Shown piece after piece: positions 22,849-36,875 of a DNA stretch of 64,000 bases. Position numbers and translations under genes: made by a program. How positions within the stretch are numbered: position 1 is the first letter of the stretch; each line of letters opens with the position of its first letter. A model generated the notes under the pieces. That model saw only the letters and a program-made list of their open reading frames with translations, did no database searches and was not told the DNA's origin. The stretch comes from Allacma fusca (lineage: Eukaryota > Arthropoda > Collembola > Symphypleona > Sminthuridae), in contig OX359248.1 of assembly GCA_947179485.1 (NCBI GenBank), positions 58,042,386 through 58,106,385 of the forward strand. Direction: 5' to 3'.

Positions 22849-24777
22849 CATGAGTCATAGCAGGCAATCCCAAATATTGTACTGCACCTGACAGTCCCTT
22901 TCACTTTTGTTACTCGGCCTTTTGCCATAAATGCAAAGGCCCTTTCTCTTTTCCATACACTTGAATTTTGTCTCTTGAGGAGGTTACTCTGCCCAATTCA
23001 CTCCTGAATAAACTTTTACTACGGTTTTTATACTTTGTTGAAATCAATTCATTTTACAAATTATTTCTTGATAATTCATCACAAAAAGCAACAGCGCAAT
23101 TTGCAAATCATATGAGAACAGCGATGCATGGCCCGGAAACGTTCCAAGCTCATCGTGAAAATTCATTTTAGAGGTGCTGCGACGATTACAAGCTAGTTGG
23201 GGAAAATGCATATCGGGTAAATACAGCTCTGCGTGGCCCGGAAACGTTCCAAGCTCAACCTGAAACTTCGTTTGGTATGTGCTGGGACTGTTAACCGCAA
23301 GTTGGGTCAATTTTCTAATCAGGTAAATCCAGCTCCCTATGGCCCGGGAACGTTCTAACCTCACCTGACGTTTAGGTCACTTGTCAAGGTGTTTGACGAA
23401 CTCGTCCCAATCTCTAAACTTTGTGAATACACACGGGCAGTCTGCTAAAGCTCAATTCTCGAATTTAAGACGCATCGAAAAACTAAACATGGCGATGAAA
23501 ATGAGGTCTGGTTGCTATGGTCACTGTTTAACGTGTTTGCTGAGCTCATCCGAATCTCTTTAAACTTTGATATTACACTCGGGCATTCTGCCAAAGCACA
23601 ATTCTCGAATTTGAGATGAATCTAAAAACTTTAAACAGCGATGAACATGAAGTGGCGTTTAGGACACTTTTTTTGGTGTTTGCCGAACTCTTCCGAATCT
23701 CCTTAAACTTTGGTAATACACTCGGGCAGTCTGCCAAAGCTCAATTCTCAAATTTTAGATGAATTGATAATTTTTGGAAAAAGCAATGAAAATGACGTGA
23801 CGCTCAGGTCACTTTTTAAGGTGTTTACCGAACTCGACCGAATCTCCTCAAGTTTTGGAATTACACTCTTGCAGGCTGCCAAAGCTCAATTCTCGAATTT
23901 CAGATGAATTGAAAAACTTTGGAAAAAGCGATGAAAATGACGTGACGCTCAGGTCACTTTTTAAGGTGTTTGCTGAACTCGTCTGAATCTGCTTAAACTT
24001 TGGAAATAAACTCGGGCATTCTGCCAAAGCACAATTCTCGAATTTGAGATGAATCGAAAAACTTTCGGAAAAGCGATGAAAATGAATTGACGCCCACGTC
24101 ACTTTTTAAGGTGTTTGCCGAACTCTTCCGAATCTCCTTAAACTTTGGTAATACACTCGGGCAGTCTGCCAAAGCTCAATTCTCAAATTTTAGATGAATT
24201 GATAATTTTTGGAAAAAGCAATGAAAATGACGTGACGCTCAGGTCACTTTTTAAGGTGTTTACCGAACTCGACCGAATCTCATCAAGTTTTGGAATTACA
24301 CTCGGGCAGGCTGCCAAAGCTCAATTCTCGAATTTCAGATGAATTGAAAAACTGGAAAAAGCGATGAAAATGACGTGACGCTCAGGTCACTTTTGAAGGT
24401 GTTTGCTGAACTCGTCTGAATCTGCTTAAACTTTGGAAATAAACTCGGGCATTCTGCCAAAGCACAATTCTCGAATTTGAGAGGAATCGAAAAACTTTCG
24501 GAAAAGCGATGAAAATGAATTGACGCCCACGTCACTTTTTAAGGTGTTTGCCGAACTCGTCCGAATCTCCTCAAGTTTTGGGATTACACTCGGGCTGTCT
24601 CCCAAAGCTCAATTCTCGAATTTTATATGAATCAAAAAACTAAACAGCGATGAAAATGAGGTCTCGTTGCTGTGGTCACTGTTTAACGTGTTTGCTAAGC
24701 TCGTCCGAATCTGTTTAAACTTTGGTTATACACTCGTACTGGCTGCCTAAGCTCAATTCTCGAATTTGATATGAATC
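22849..24777 (+). repeat. HOR unit 13: short B, 10 monomers, 1,929 bp
   Basis: B is 22849-23364 (Bb). The second leading monomer is a chimera: near 23578 it switches from the leading sequence (GATATTACACTC) to a class c sequence (GGGCATTCTGCC, AAGCACAATTC). Two trimers follow (23710, 24145). Confidence 0.92.
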
Positions 24778-27700
24778 CATGAGTCATAGCAGGCAATCCC
24801 AAATATTGTACTGCACCTGACAGTCCCTTTCACTTTTGTTACTCGGCCTTTTGCCATAAATGCAAAGGCCCTTTCTCTTTTCCATACACTTGAATTTTGT
24901 CTCTTGAGGAGGTTACTCTGCCCAATTCACTCCTGAATAAACTTTTACTACGGTTTTTATACTTTGTTGAAATCAATTCATTTTACAAATTATTTCTTGA
25001 TAATTCATCACAAAAAGCAACAGCGCAATTTGCAAATCATATGAGAACAGCGATGCATGGCCCGGAAACGTTCCAAGCTCATCGTGAAAATTCATTTTAG
25101 AGGTGCTGCGACGATTACAAGCTAGTTGGGGAAAATGCATATCGGGTAAATACAGCTCTGCGTGGCCCGGAAACGTTCCAAGCTCAACCTGAAACTTCGT
25201 TTGGTATGTGCTGGGACTGTTAACCGCAAGTTGGGTCAATTTTCTAATCAGGTAAATCCAGCTCCCTATGGCCCGGGAACGTTCTAACCTCACCTGACGT
25301 TTAGGTCACTTGTCAAGGTGTTTGACGAACTCGTCCCAATCTCTAAACTTTGTGAATACACACGGGCAGTCTGCTAAAGCTCAATTCTCGAATTTAAGAC
25401 GCATCGAAAAACTAAACATGGCGATGAAAATGAGGTCTGGTTGCTATGGTCACTGTTTAACGTGTTTGCTGAGCTCATCCGAATCTCTTTAAACTTTGAT
25501 ATTACACTCAGGCAGTCTTCCAAAGCTCAATTCTCAAATTTGAGATGAATCTAAAAACTTTAAACAGCGATGAACATGAAGTGGCGTTTAGGACACTTTT
25601 TTAGGTGTTTGCCGAACTCTTCCGAATCTCCTTAAACTTTGGTAATACACTCGGGCAGTCTGCCAAAGCTCAATTCTCAAATTTGAGATGAGTTGATAAT
25701 TTTTGGAAAAAGCAATGAAAATGACGTGACGCTCAGGTCACTTTTTAAGGTGTTTACCGAACTCGACCGAATCTCCTCAAGTTTTGGAATTACACTCTTG
25801 CAGGCTGCCAAAGCTCAATTCTCGAATTTCAGATGAATTGAAAAACTTTGGAAAAAGCGATGAAAATGACGTGACGCTCAGGTCACTTTTTAAGGTGTTT
25901 GCTGAACTCGTCTGAATCTGCTTAAACTTTGGAAATAAACTCGGGCATTCTGCCAAAGCACAATTCTCGAATTTGAGATGAATCTAAAAACTTTAAACAG
26001 CGATGAACATGAAGTGGCGTTTAGGACACTTTTTTTGGTGTTTGCCGAACTCTTCCGAATCTCCTTAAACTTTGGTAATACACTCGGGCAGTCTGCCAAA
26101 GCTCAATTCTCAAATTTTAGATGAATTGATAATTTTTGGAAAAAGCAATGAAAATGACGTGACGCTCAGGTCACTTTTTAAGGTGTTTACCGAACTCGAC
26201 CGAATCTCCTCAAGTTTTGGAATTACACTCTTGCAGGCTGCCAAAGCTCAATTCTCGAATTTCAGATGAATTGAAAAACTTTGGAAAAAGCGATGAAAAT
26301 GACGTGACGCTCAGGTCACTTTTGAAGGTGTTTGCTGAACTCGTCTGAATCTGCTTAAACTTTGGAAATAAACTCGGGCATTCTGCCAAAGCACAATTCT
26401 CGAATTTGAGATGAATCTAAAAACTTTAAACAGCGATGAACATGAAGTGGCGTTTAGGACACTTTTTTTGGTGTTTGCCGAACTCTTCCGAATCTCCTTA
26501 AACTTTGGTAATACACTCGGGCAGTCTGCCAAAGCTCAATTCTCAAATTTTAGATGAATTGATAATTTTTGGAAAAAGCAATGAAAATGACGTGACGCTC
26601 AGGTCACTTTTTAAGGTGTTTACCGAACTCGACCGAATCTCCTCAAGTTTTGGAATTACACTCTTGCAGGCTGCCAAAGCTCAATTCTCGAATTTCAGAT
26701 GAATTGAAAAACTTTGGAAAAAGCGATGAAAATGACGTGACGCTCAGGTCACTTTTTAAGGTGTTTGCTGAACTCGTCTGAATCTGCTTAAACTTTGGAA
26801 ATAAACTCGGGCATTCTGCCAAAGCACAATTCTCGAATTTGAGATGAATCTAAAAACTTTAAACAGCGATGAACATGAAGTGGCGTTTAGGACACTTTTT
26901 TTGGTGTTTGCCGAACTCTTCCGAATCTCCTTAAACTTTGGTAATACACTCGGGCAGTCTGCCAAAGCTCAATTCTCAAATTTTAGATGAATTGATAATT
27001 TTTGGAAAAAGCAATGAAAATGACGTGACGCTCAGGTCACTTTTTAAGGTGTTTACCGAACTCGACCGAATCTCCTCAAGTTTTGGAATTACACTCTTGC
27101 AGCCTGCCAAAGCTCAATTCTCGAATTTCAGATGAATTGAAAAACTTTGGAAAAAGCGATGAAAATGACGTGACGCTCAGGTCACTTTTTAAGGTGTTTG
27201 CTGAACTCGTCTGAATCTGCTTAAACTTTGGAAATAAACTCGGGCATTCTGCCAAAGCACAATTCTCGAATTTGAGATGAATCGAAAAACTTTCGGAAAA
27301 GCGATGAAAATGAATTGACGCCCACGTCACTTTTTAAGGTGTTTGCCGAACTCTTCCGAATCTCCTTAAACTTTGGTAATACACTCGGGCAGTCTGCCAA
27401 AGCTCAATTCTCAAATTTTAGATGAATTGATAATTTTTGGAAAAAGCAATGAAAATGACGTGACGCTCAGGTCACTTTTTAAGGTGTTTACCGAACTCGA
27501 CCGAATCTCCTCAAGTTTTGGAATTACACTCTTGCAGGCTGCCAAAGCTCAATTCTCGAATTTCAGATGAATTGAAAAACTTTGGAAAAAGCGATGAAAA
27601 TGACGTGACGCTCAGGTCACTTTTGAAGGTGTTTGCTGAAATCGTCTGAATCTGCTTAAACTTTGGAAATAAACTCGGGCATTCTGCCAAAGCACAATTC

Positions 27701-29306
27701 TCGAATTTGAGATGAATCTAAAAACTTTAAACAGCGATGAACATGAAGTGGCGTTTAGGACACTTTTTTTGGTGTTTGCCGAACTCTTCCGAATCTCCTT
27801 AAACTTTGGTAATACACTCGGGCAGTCTGCCAAAGCTCAATTCTCAAATTTTAGATGAATTGATAATTTTTGGAAAAAGCAATGAAAATGACGTGACGCT
27901 CAGGTCACTTTTTAAGGTGTTTACCGAACTCGACCGAATCTCCTCAAGTTTTGGAATTACACTCTTGCAGGCTGCCAAAGCTCAATTCTCGAATTTCAGA
28001 TGAATTGAAAAACTTTGGAAAAAGCGATGAAAATGACGTGACGCTCAGGTCACTTTTTAAGGTGTTTGCTGAACTCGTCTGAATCTGCTTAAACTTTGGA
28101 AATAAACTCGGGCATTCTGCCAAAGCACAATTCTCGAATTTGAGATGAATCGAAAAACTTTCGGAAAAGCGATGAAAATGAATTGACGCCCACGTCACTT
28201 TTTAAGGTGTTTGCCGAACTCTTCCGAATCTCCTTAAACTTTGGTAATACACTCGGGCAGTCTGCCAAAGCTCAATTCTCAAATTTTAGATGAATTGATA
28301 ATTTTTGGAAAAAGCAATGAAAATGACGTGACGCTCAGGTCACTTTTTAAGGTGTTTACCGAACTCGACCGAATCTCCTCAAGTTTTGGAATTACACTCT
28401 TGCAGGCTGCCAAAGCTCAATTCTCGAATTTCAGATGAATTGAAAAACTGGAAAAAGCGATGAAAATGACGTGACGCTCAGGTCACTTTTTAAGGTGTTT
28501 GCTGAACTCGTCTGAATCTGCTTAAACTTTGGAAATAAACTCGGGCATTCTGCCAAAGCACAATTCTCGAATTTGAGAGGAATCGAAAAACTTTCGGAAA
28601 AGCGATGAAAATGAATTGACGCCCACGTCACTTTTTAAGGTGTTTGCCGAACTCTTCCGAATCTCCTTAAACTTTGGTAATACACTCGGGCAGTCTGCCA
28701 AAGCTCAATTCTCAAATTTTAGATGAATTGATAATTTTTGGAAAAAGCAATGAAAATGACGTGACGCTCAGGTCACTTTTAAAGGTGTTTACCGAACTCG
28801 ACCGAATCTCATCAAGTTTTGGAATTACACTCGGGCAGGCTGCCAAAGCTCAATTCTCGAATTTCAGATGAATTGAAAAACTGGAAAAAGCGATGAAAAT
28901 GACGTGACGCTCAGGTCACTTTTTAAGGTGTTTGCTGAACTCGTCTGAATCTGCTTAAGCTTTGGAAATAAACTCGGGCATTCTGCCAAAGCACAATTCT
29001 CGAATTTGAGAGGAATCGAAAAACTTTCGGAAAAGCGATGAAAATGAATTGACGCCCACGTCACTTTTTAAGGTGTTTGCCGAACTCGTCCGAATCTCCT
29101 CAAGTTTTGGGATTACACTCGGGCTGTCTCCCAAAGCTCAATTCTCGAGTTTTATATGAATCAAAAAACTAAACAGCGATGAAAATGAGGTCTCGTTGCT
29201 GTGGTCACTGTTTAACGTGTTTGCTAAGCTCGTCCGAATCTGTTTAAACTTTGGTTATACACTCGGACTGGCTGCCTAAGCTCAATTCTCGAATTTGATA
29301 TGAATC
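24778..29306 (+). repeat. HOR unit 14: short B, 28 monomers, 4,529 bp
   Basis: B is 24778-25293 (Bb). Largest unit in the window, carrying the eight-trimer array 25604-29071. The first class a monomer has a GAGATGAGTTGAT variant near 25684, also seen near 30214 and 60984. Confidence 0.92.
25604..29071 (+). repeat. Expanded trimer array, eight a-b-c copies
   Basis: This is the longest stretch in the window without a B block. Class a sites recur at about 25640, then 26072, 26505, 26938, 27373, 27806, 28241 and 28674, with spacings of 433-435 bp. The span of 3,468 bp equals eight trimers. Trimers with c' and c tails are interspersed. Three single-copy variants (near 27102, 27637 and 28781) and a TTTTGAAGG variant shared by two trimers show the copies are near-identical but separable. 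Confidence 0.92.
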
Positions 29307-31813
29307 CATGAGTCATAGCAGGCAATCCCAAATATTGTACTGCACCTGACAGTCCCTTTCACTTTTGTTACTCGTCCTTTTGCCATAAATGCAAAGGCCC
29401 TTTCTCTTTTCCATACACTTGAATTTTGTCTCTTGAGGAGGTTACTCTGCCCAATTCACTCCTGAATAAACTTTTACTACGGTTTTTATACTTTGTTGAA
29501 ATCAATTCATTTTACAAATTATTTCTTGATAATTCATCACAAAAAGCAACAGCGCAATTTGCAAATCATAAGAGAACAGCGATGCATGGCCCGGAAACGT
29601 TCCAAGCTCATCGTGAAAATTCATTTTAGAGGTGCTGCGACGATTACAAGCTAGTTGGGGAAAATGCATATCGGGTAAATACAGCTCTGCGTGGCCCGGA
29701 AACGTTCCAAGCTCAACCTGAAACTTCGTTTGGTATGTGCTGGGACTGTTAACCGCAAGTTGGGTCAATTTTCTAATCAGGTAAATCCAGCTCCCTAATG
29801 CCCGGGAACGTTCTAACCTCACCTGACGTTTAGGTCACTTGTCAAGGTGTTTGACGAACTCGTCCCAATCTCTAAACTTTGTGAATACACACGGGCAGTC
29901 TGCTAAAGCTCAATTCTCGAATTTAAGACGCATCGAAAAACTAAACATGGCGATGAAAATGAGGTCTGGTTGCTATGGTCACTGTTTAACGTGTTTGCTG
30001 AGCTCATCCGAATCTCTTTAAACTTTGATATTACACTCAGGCAGTCTTCCAAAGCTCAATTCTCAAATTTGAGATGAATCTAAAAACTTTAAACAGCGAT
30101 GAACATGAAGTGGCGTTTAGGACACTTTTTTAGGTGTTTGCCGAACTCTTCCGAATCTCCTTAAACTTTGGTAATACACTCGGGCAGTCTGCCAAAGCTC
30201 AATTCTCAAATTTGAGATGAGTTGATAATTTTTGGAAAAAGCAATGAAAATGACGTGACGCTCAGGTCACTTTTTAAGGTGTTTACCGAACTCGACCGAA
30301 TCTCCTCAAGTTTTGGAATTACACTCTTGCAGGCTGCCAAAGCTCAATTCTCGAATTTCAGATGAATTGAAAAACTTTGGAAAAAGCGATGAAAATGACG
30401 TGACGCTCAGGTCACTTTTTAAGGTGTTTGCTGAACTCGTCTGAATCTGCTTAAACTTTGGAAATAAACTCGGGCATTCTGCCAAAGCACAATTCTCGAA
30501 TTTGAGATGAATCTAAAAACTTTAAACAGCGATGAACATGAAGTGGCGTTTAGGACACTTTTTTTGGTGTTTACCGAACTCGACCGAATCTCCTCAAGTT
30601 TTGGAATTACACTCTTGCAGGCTGCCAAAGCTCAATTCTCGAATTTCAGATGAATTGAAAAACTTTGGAAAAAGCGATGAAAATGAATTGACGCCCACGT
30701 CACTTTTTAAGGTGTTTGCCGAACTCTTCCGAATCTCCTTAAACTTTGGTAATACACTCGGGCAGTCTGCCAAAGCTCAATTCTCAAATTTTAGATGAAT
30801 TGATAATTTTTGGAAAAAGCAATGAAAATGACGTGACGCTCAGGTCACTTTTTAAGGTGTTTACCGAACTCGACCGAATCTCCTCAAGTTTTGGAATTAC
30901 ACTCTTGCAGGCTGCCAAAGCTCAATTCTCGAATTTCAGATGAATTGAAAAACTTTGGAAAAAGCGATGAAAATGACGTGACGCTCAGGTCACTTTTTAA
31001 GGTGTTTGCTGAACTCGTCTGAATCTGCTTAAACTTTGGAAATAAACTCGGGCATTCTGCCAAAGCACAATTCTCGAATTTGAGATGAATCGAAAAACTT
31101 TCGGAAAAGCGATGAAAATGAATTGACGCCCACGTCACTTTTTAAGGTGTTTGCCGAACTCTTCCGAATCTCCTTAAACTTTGGTAATACACTCGGGCAG
31201 TCTGCCAAAGCTCAATTCTCAAATTTTAGATGAATTGATAATTTTTGGAAAAAGCAATGAAAATGACGTGACGCTCAGGTCACTTTTTAAGGTGTTTACC
31301 GAACTCGACCGAATCTCATCAAGTTTTGGAATTACACTCGGGCAGGCTGCCAAAGCTCAATTCTCGAATTTCAGATGAATTGAAAAACTGGAAAAAGCGA
31401 TGAAAATGACGTGACGCTCAGGTCACTTTTTAAGGTGTTTGCTGAACTCGTCTGAATCTGCTTAAACTTTGGAAATAAACTCGGGCATTCTGCCAAAGCA
31501 CAATTCTCGAATTTGAGAGGAATCGAAAAACTTTCGGAAAAGCGATGAAAATGAATTGACGCCCACGTCACTTTTTAAGGTGTTTGCCGAACTCGTCCGA
31601 ATCTCCTCAAGTTTTGGGATTACACTCGGGCAGTCTCCCAAAGCTCAATTCTCGAATTTTATATGAATCAAAAAACTAAACAGCGATGAAAATGAGGTCT
31701 CGTTGCTGTGGTCACTGTTTAACGTGTTTGCTAAGCTCGTCCGAATCTGTTTAAACTTTGGTTATACACTCGGACTGGCTGCCTAAGCTCAATTCTCGAA
31801 TTTGATATGAATC
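29307..31813 (+). repeat. HOR unit 15: short B, 14 monomers, 2,507 bp
   Basis: B is 29307-29822 (Bb) with private changes at the hairpin (CTCGTCC near 29372), CATAAGAGAAC near 29568 and CCTAATGCCC near 29794. Trimer register is broken near 30572, where a c' tail joins directly to a class b head, giving one extra monomer over 7+3k. Confidence 0.92.
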
Positions 31814-33742
31814 CATGAGTCATAGCAGGCAATCCCAAATATTGTACTGCACCTGACAGTCCCTTTCACTTTTGTTACTCGGCCTTTTGCCATAAATGCA
31901 AAGGCCCTTTCTCTTTTCCATACACTTGAATTTTGTCTCTTGAGGAGGTTACTCTGCCCAATTCACTCCTGAATAAACTTTTACTACGGTTTTTATACTT
32001 TGTTGAAATCAATTCATTTTACAAATTATTTCTTGATAATTCATCACAAAAAGCAACAGCGCAATTTGCAAATCATATGAGAACAGCGATGCATGGCCCG
32101 GAAACGTTCCAAGCTCATCGTGAAAATTCATTTTAGAGGTGCTGCGACGATTACAAGCTAGTTGGGGAAAATGCATATCGGGTAAATACAGCTCTGCGTG
32201 GCCCGGAAACGTTCCAAGCTCAACCTGAAACTTCGTTTGGTATGTGCTGGGACTGTTAACCGCAAGTTGGGTCAATTTTCTAATCAGGTAAATCCAGCTC
32301 CCTATGGCCCGGGAACGTTCTAACCTCACCTGACGTTTAGGTCACTTGTCAAGGTGTTTGACGAACTCGTCCCAATCTCTAAACTTTGTGAATACACACG
32401 GGCAGTCTGCTAAAGCTCAATTCTCGAATTTAAGACGCATCGAAAAACTAAACATGGCGATGAAAATGAGGTCTGGTTGCTATGGTCACTGTTTAACGTG
32501 TTTGCTGAGCTCATCCGAATCTCTTTAAACTTTGATATTACACTCAGGCAGTCTTCCAAAGCTCAATTCTCAAATTTGAGATGAATCTAAAAACTTTAAA
32601 CAGCGATGAACATGAAGTGGCGTTTAGGACACTTTTTTAGGTGTTTGCCGAACTCTTCCGAATCTCCTTAAACTTTGGTAATACACTCGGGCAGTCTGCC
32701 AAAGCTCAATTCTCAAATTTTAGATGAATTGATAATTTTTGGAAAAAGCAATGAAAATGACGTGACGCTCAGGTCACTTTTTAAGGTGTTTACCGAACTC
32801 GACCGAATCTCCTCAAGTTTTGGAATTACACTCTTGCAGGCTGCCAAAGCTCAATTCTCGAATTTCAGATGAATTGAAAAACTTTGGAAAAAGCGATGAA
32901 AATGACGTGACGCTCAGGTCACTTTTTAAGGTGTTTCCTGAACTCGTCTGAATCTGCTTAAACTTTGGAAATAAACTCGGGCATTCTGCCAAAGCACAAT
33001 TCTCGAATTTGAGATGAATCGAAAAACTTTCGGAAAAGCGATGAAAATGAATTGACGCCCACGTCACTTTTTAAGGTGTTTGCCGAACTCTTCCGAATCT
33101 CCTTAAACTTTGGTAATACACTCGGGCAGTCTGCCAAAGCTCAATTCTCAAATTTTAGATGAATTGATAATTTTTGGAAAAAGCAATGAAAATGACGTGA
33201 CGCTCAGGTCACTTTTTAAGGTGTTTACCGAACTCGACCGAATCTCCTCAAGTTTTGGAATTACACTCGGGCAGTCTGCCAAAGCTCAATTCTCGAATTT
33301 CAGATGAATTGAAAAACTGGAAAAAGCGATGAAAATGACGTGACGCTCAGGTCACTTTTTAAGGTGTTTGCTGAACTCGTCTGAATCTGCTTAAACTTTG
33401 GAAATAAACTCGGGCATTCTGCCAAAGCACAATTCTCGAATTTGAGATGAATCGAAAAACTTTCGGAAAAGCGATGAAAATGAATTGACGCCCACGTCAC
33501 TTTTTAAGGTGTTTGCCGAACTCGTCCGAATCTCCTCAAGTTTTGGGATTACACTCGGGCAGTCTCCCAAAGCTCAATTCTCGAATTTTATATGAATCAA
33601 AAAACTAAACAGCGATGAAAATGAGGTCTCGTTGCTGTGGTCACTGTTTAACGTGTTTGCTAAGCTCGTCCGAATCTGTTTAAACTTTGGTTATACACTC
33701 GGACTGGCTGCCTAAGCTCAATTCTCGAATTTGATATGAATC
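31814..33742 (+). repeat. HOR unit 16: short B, 10 monomers, 1,929 bp
   Basis: B is 31814-32329 (Bb). Two trimers (32675, 33110). Private GTGTTTCCTGAAC near 32931. The second b is of the 143-bp subtype with CGGGCAGTCTGCC. Confidence 0.92.
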
Positions 33743-35381
33743 CATGAGTCATAGCAGGCAATCCCAAATATTGTACTGCACCTGACAGTCCCTTTCACTT
33801 TTGTTACTCGGCCTTTTGCCATAAATGCAAAGGCCCTTTCTCGTTTCCATACACTTGAATTTTGTCTCTTGAGGAGGTTACTCTGCCCAATTCACTCCTG
33901 AATAAACTTTTACTACGGTTTTTATACTTTGTTGAAATCAATTCATTTTACAAATTATTTCTTGATAATTCATCACAAAAAGCAACAGCGCAATTTGCAA
34001 ATCATATGAGAACAGCGATGCATGGCCCGGAAACGTTCCAAGCTCATCGTGAAAATTCATTTTAGAGGTGCTGCGACGATTACAAGCTAGTTGGGGAAAA
34101 TGCATATCGGGTAAATACAGCTCTGCGTGGCCCGGAAACGTTCCAAGCTCAACCTGAAACTTCGTTTGGTATGTGCTGGGACTGTTAACCGCAAGTTGGG
34201 TCAATTTTCTAATCAGGTAAATCCAGCTCCCTATGGCCCGGGAACGTTCTAACCTCACCTGACGTTTAGGTCACTTGTCAAGGTGTTTGACGAACTCGTC
34301 CCAATCTCTAAACTTTGTGAATACACACGGGCAGTCTGCTAAAGCTCAATTCTCGAATTTAAGACGCATCGAAAAACTAAACATGGCGATGAAAATGAGG
34401 TCTGGTTGCTATGGTCACTGTTTAACGTGTTTGCTGAGCTCATCCGAATCTCTTTAAACTTTGATATTACACTCAGGCAGTCTTCCAAAGCTCAATTCTC
34501 AAATTTGAGATGAATCTAAAAACTTTAAACAGCGATGAACATGAAGTGGCGTTTAGGACACTTTTTTTGGTGTTTGCCGAACTCTTCCGAATCTCCTTAA
34601 ACTTTGGTAATACACTCGGGCAGTCTGCCAAAGCTCAATTCTCGAATTTGCGATGAATCGAAAAACTTTCGGAAAAGCGATGAAAATGAATTGACGCCCA
34701 CGTCACTTTTTAAGGTGTTTGCCGAACTCTTCCGAATCTCCTTAAACTTTGGTAATACACTCGGGCAGTCTGCCAAAGCTCAATTCTCAAATTTTAGATG
34801 AATTGATAATTTTTGGAAAAAGCAATGAAAATGACGTGACGCTCAGGTCACTTTTTAAGGTGTTTACCGAACTCGACCGAATCTCCTCAAGTTTTTGAAT
34901 TACACTCGGGCAGTCTGCCAAAGCTCAATTCTCGAATTTCAGATGAATTGAAAAACTGGAAAAAGCGATGAAAATGACGTGACGCTCAGGTCACTTTTTA
35001 AGGTGTTTGCTGAACTCGTCTGAATCTGCTTAAACTTTGGAAATAAACTCGGGCATTCTGCCAAAGCACAATTCTCGAATTTGAGATGAATCGAAAAACT
35101 TTCGGAAAAGCGATGAAAATGAATTGACGCCCACGTCACTTTTTAAGGTGTTTGCCGAACTCGTCCGAATCTCCTCAAGTTTTGGGATTACACTCGGGCA
35201 GTCTCCCAAAGCTCAATTCTCGAATTTTATATGAATCAAAAAACTAAACAGCGATGAAAATGAGGTCTCGTTGCTGTGGTCACTGTTTAACGTGTTTGCT
35301 AAGCTCGTCCGAATCTGTTTAAACTTTGGTTATACACTCAGACTGGCTGCCTAAGCTCAATTCTCGAATTTGATATGAATC
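33743..35381 (+). repeat. HOR unit 17: short B, 8 monomers, 1,639 bp
   Basis: B is 33743-34258 (Bb) with CTCGTTTCC near 33841, shared with unit 18. A single extra monomer at about 34569-34713 has a class a head and class c tail, joined near 34645 (GAATTTGCGATGAATCG). A normal a-b-c follows. Confidence 0.92.
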
Positions 35382-36875
35382 CATGAGTCATAGCAGGCAA
35401 TCCCAAATATTGTACTGCACCTGACAGTCCCTTTCACTTTTGTTACTCGGCCTTTTGCCATAAATGCAAAGGCCCTTTCTCGTTTCCATACACTTGAATT
35501 TTGTCTCTTGAGGAGGTTACTCTGCCCAATTCACTCCTGAATAAACTTTTACTACGGTTTTTATACTTTGTTGAAATCAATTCATTTTACAAATTATTTC
35601 TTGATAATTCATCACAAAAAGCAACAGCGCAATTTGCAAATCATATGAGAACAGCGATGCATGGCCCGGAAACGTTCCAAGCTCATCGTGAAAATTCATT
35701 TTAGAGGTGCTGCGACGATTACAAGCTAGTTGGGGAAAATGCATATCGGGTAAATACAGCTCTGCGTGGCCCGGAAACGTTCCAAGCTCAACCTGAAACT
35801 TCGTTTGGTATGTGCTGGGACTGTTAACCGCAAGTTGGGTCAATTTTCTAATCAGGTAAATCCAGCTCCCTATGGCCCGGGAACGTTCTAACCTCACCTG
35901 ACGTTTAGGTCACTTGTCAAGGTGTTTGACGAACTCGTCCCAATCTCTAAACTTTGTGAATACACACGGGCAGTCTGCTAAAGCTCAATTCTCGAATTTA
36001 AGACGCATCGAAAAACTAAACATGGCGATGAAAATGAGGTCTGGTTGCTATGGTCACTGTTTAACGTGTTTGCTGAGCTCATCCGAATCTCTTTAAACTT
36101 TGATATTACACTCAGGCAGTCTTCCAAAGCTCAATTCTCAAATTTGAGATGAATCTAAAAACTTTAAACAGCGATGAACATGAAGTGGCGTTTAGGACAC
36201 TTTTTTTGGTGTTTGCCGAACTCTTCCGAATCTCCTTAAACTTTGGTAATACACTCGGGCAGTCTGCCAAAGCTCAATTCTCAAATTTTAGATGAATTGA
36301 TAATTTTTGGAAAAAGCAATGAAAATGACGTGACGCTCAGGTCACTTTTTAAGGTGTTTACCGAACTCGACCGAATCTCCTCAAGTTTTGGAATTACACT
36401 CGGGCAGTCTGCCAAAGCTCAATTCTCGAATTTCAGATTAATTGAAAAACTGGAAAAAGCGATGAAAATGACGTGACGCTCAGGTCACTTTTTAAGGTGT
36501 TTGCTGAACTCGTCTGAATCTGCTTAAACTTTGGAAATAAACTCGGGCATTCTGCCAAAGCACAATTCTCGAATTTGAGATGAATCGAAAAACTTTCGGA
36601 AAAGCGATGAAAATGAATTGACGCCCACGTCACTTTTTAAGGTGTTTGCCGAACTCGTCCGAATCTCCTCAAGTTTTGGGATTACACTCGGGCAGTCTCC
36701 CAAAGCTCAATTCTCGAATTTTATATGAATCAAAAAACTAAACAGCGATGAAAATGAGGTCTCGTTGCTGTGGTCACTGTTTAACGTGTTTGCTAAGCTC
36801 GTCCGAATCTGTTTAAACTTTGGTTATACACTCGGACTGGCTGCCTAAGCTCAATTCTCGAATTTGATATGAATC
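35382..36875 (+). repeat. HOR unit 18: short B, 7 monomers, 1,494 bp
   Basis: B is 35382-35897 (Bb, CTCGTTTCC near 35480). One a-b-c trimer from 36243. The b monomer has CAGATTAATTG near 36433, shared with units 19 and 22. Confidence 0.92.
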
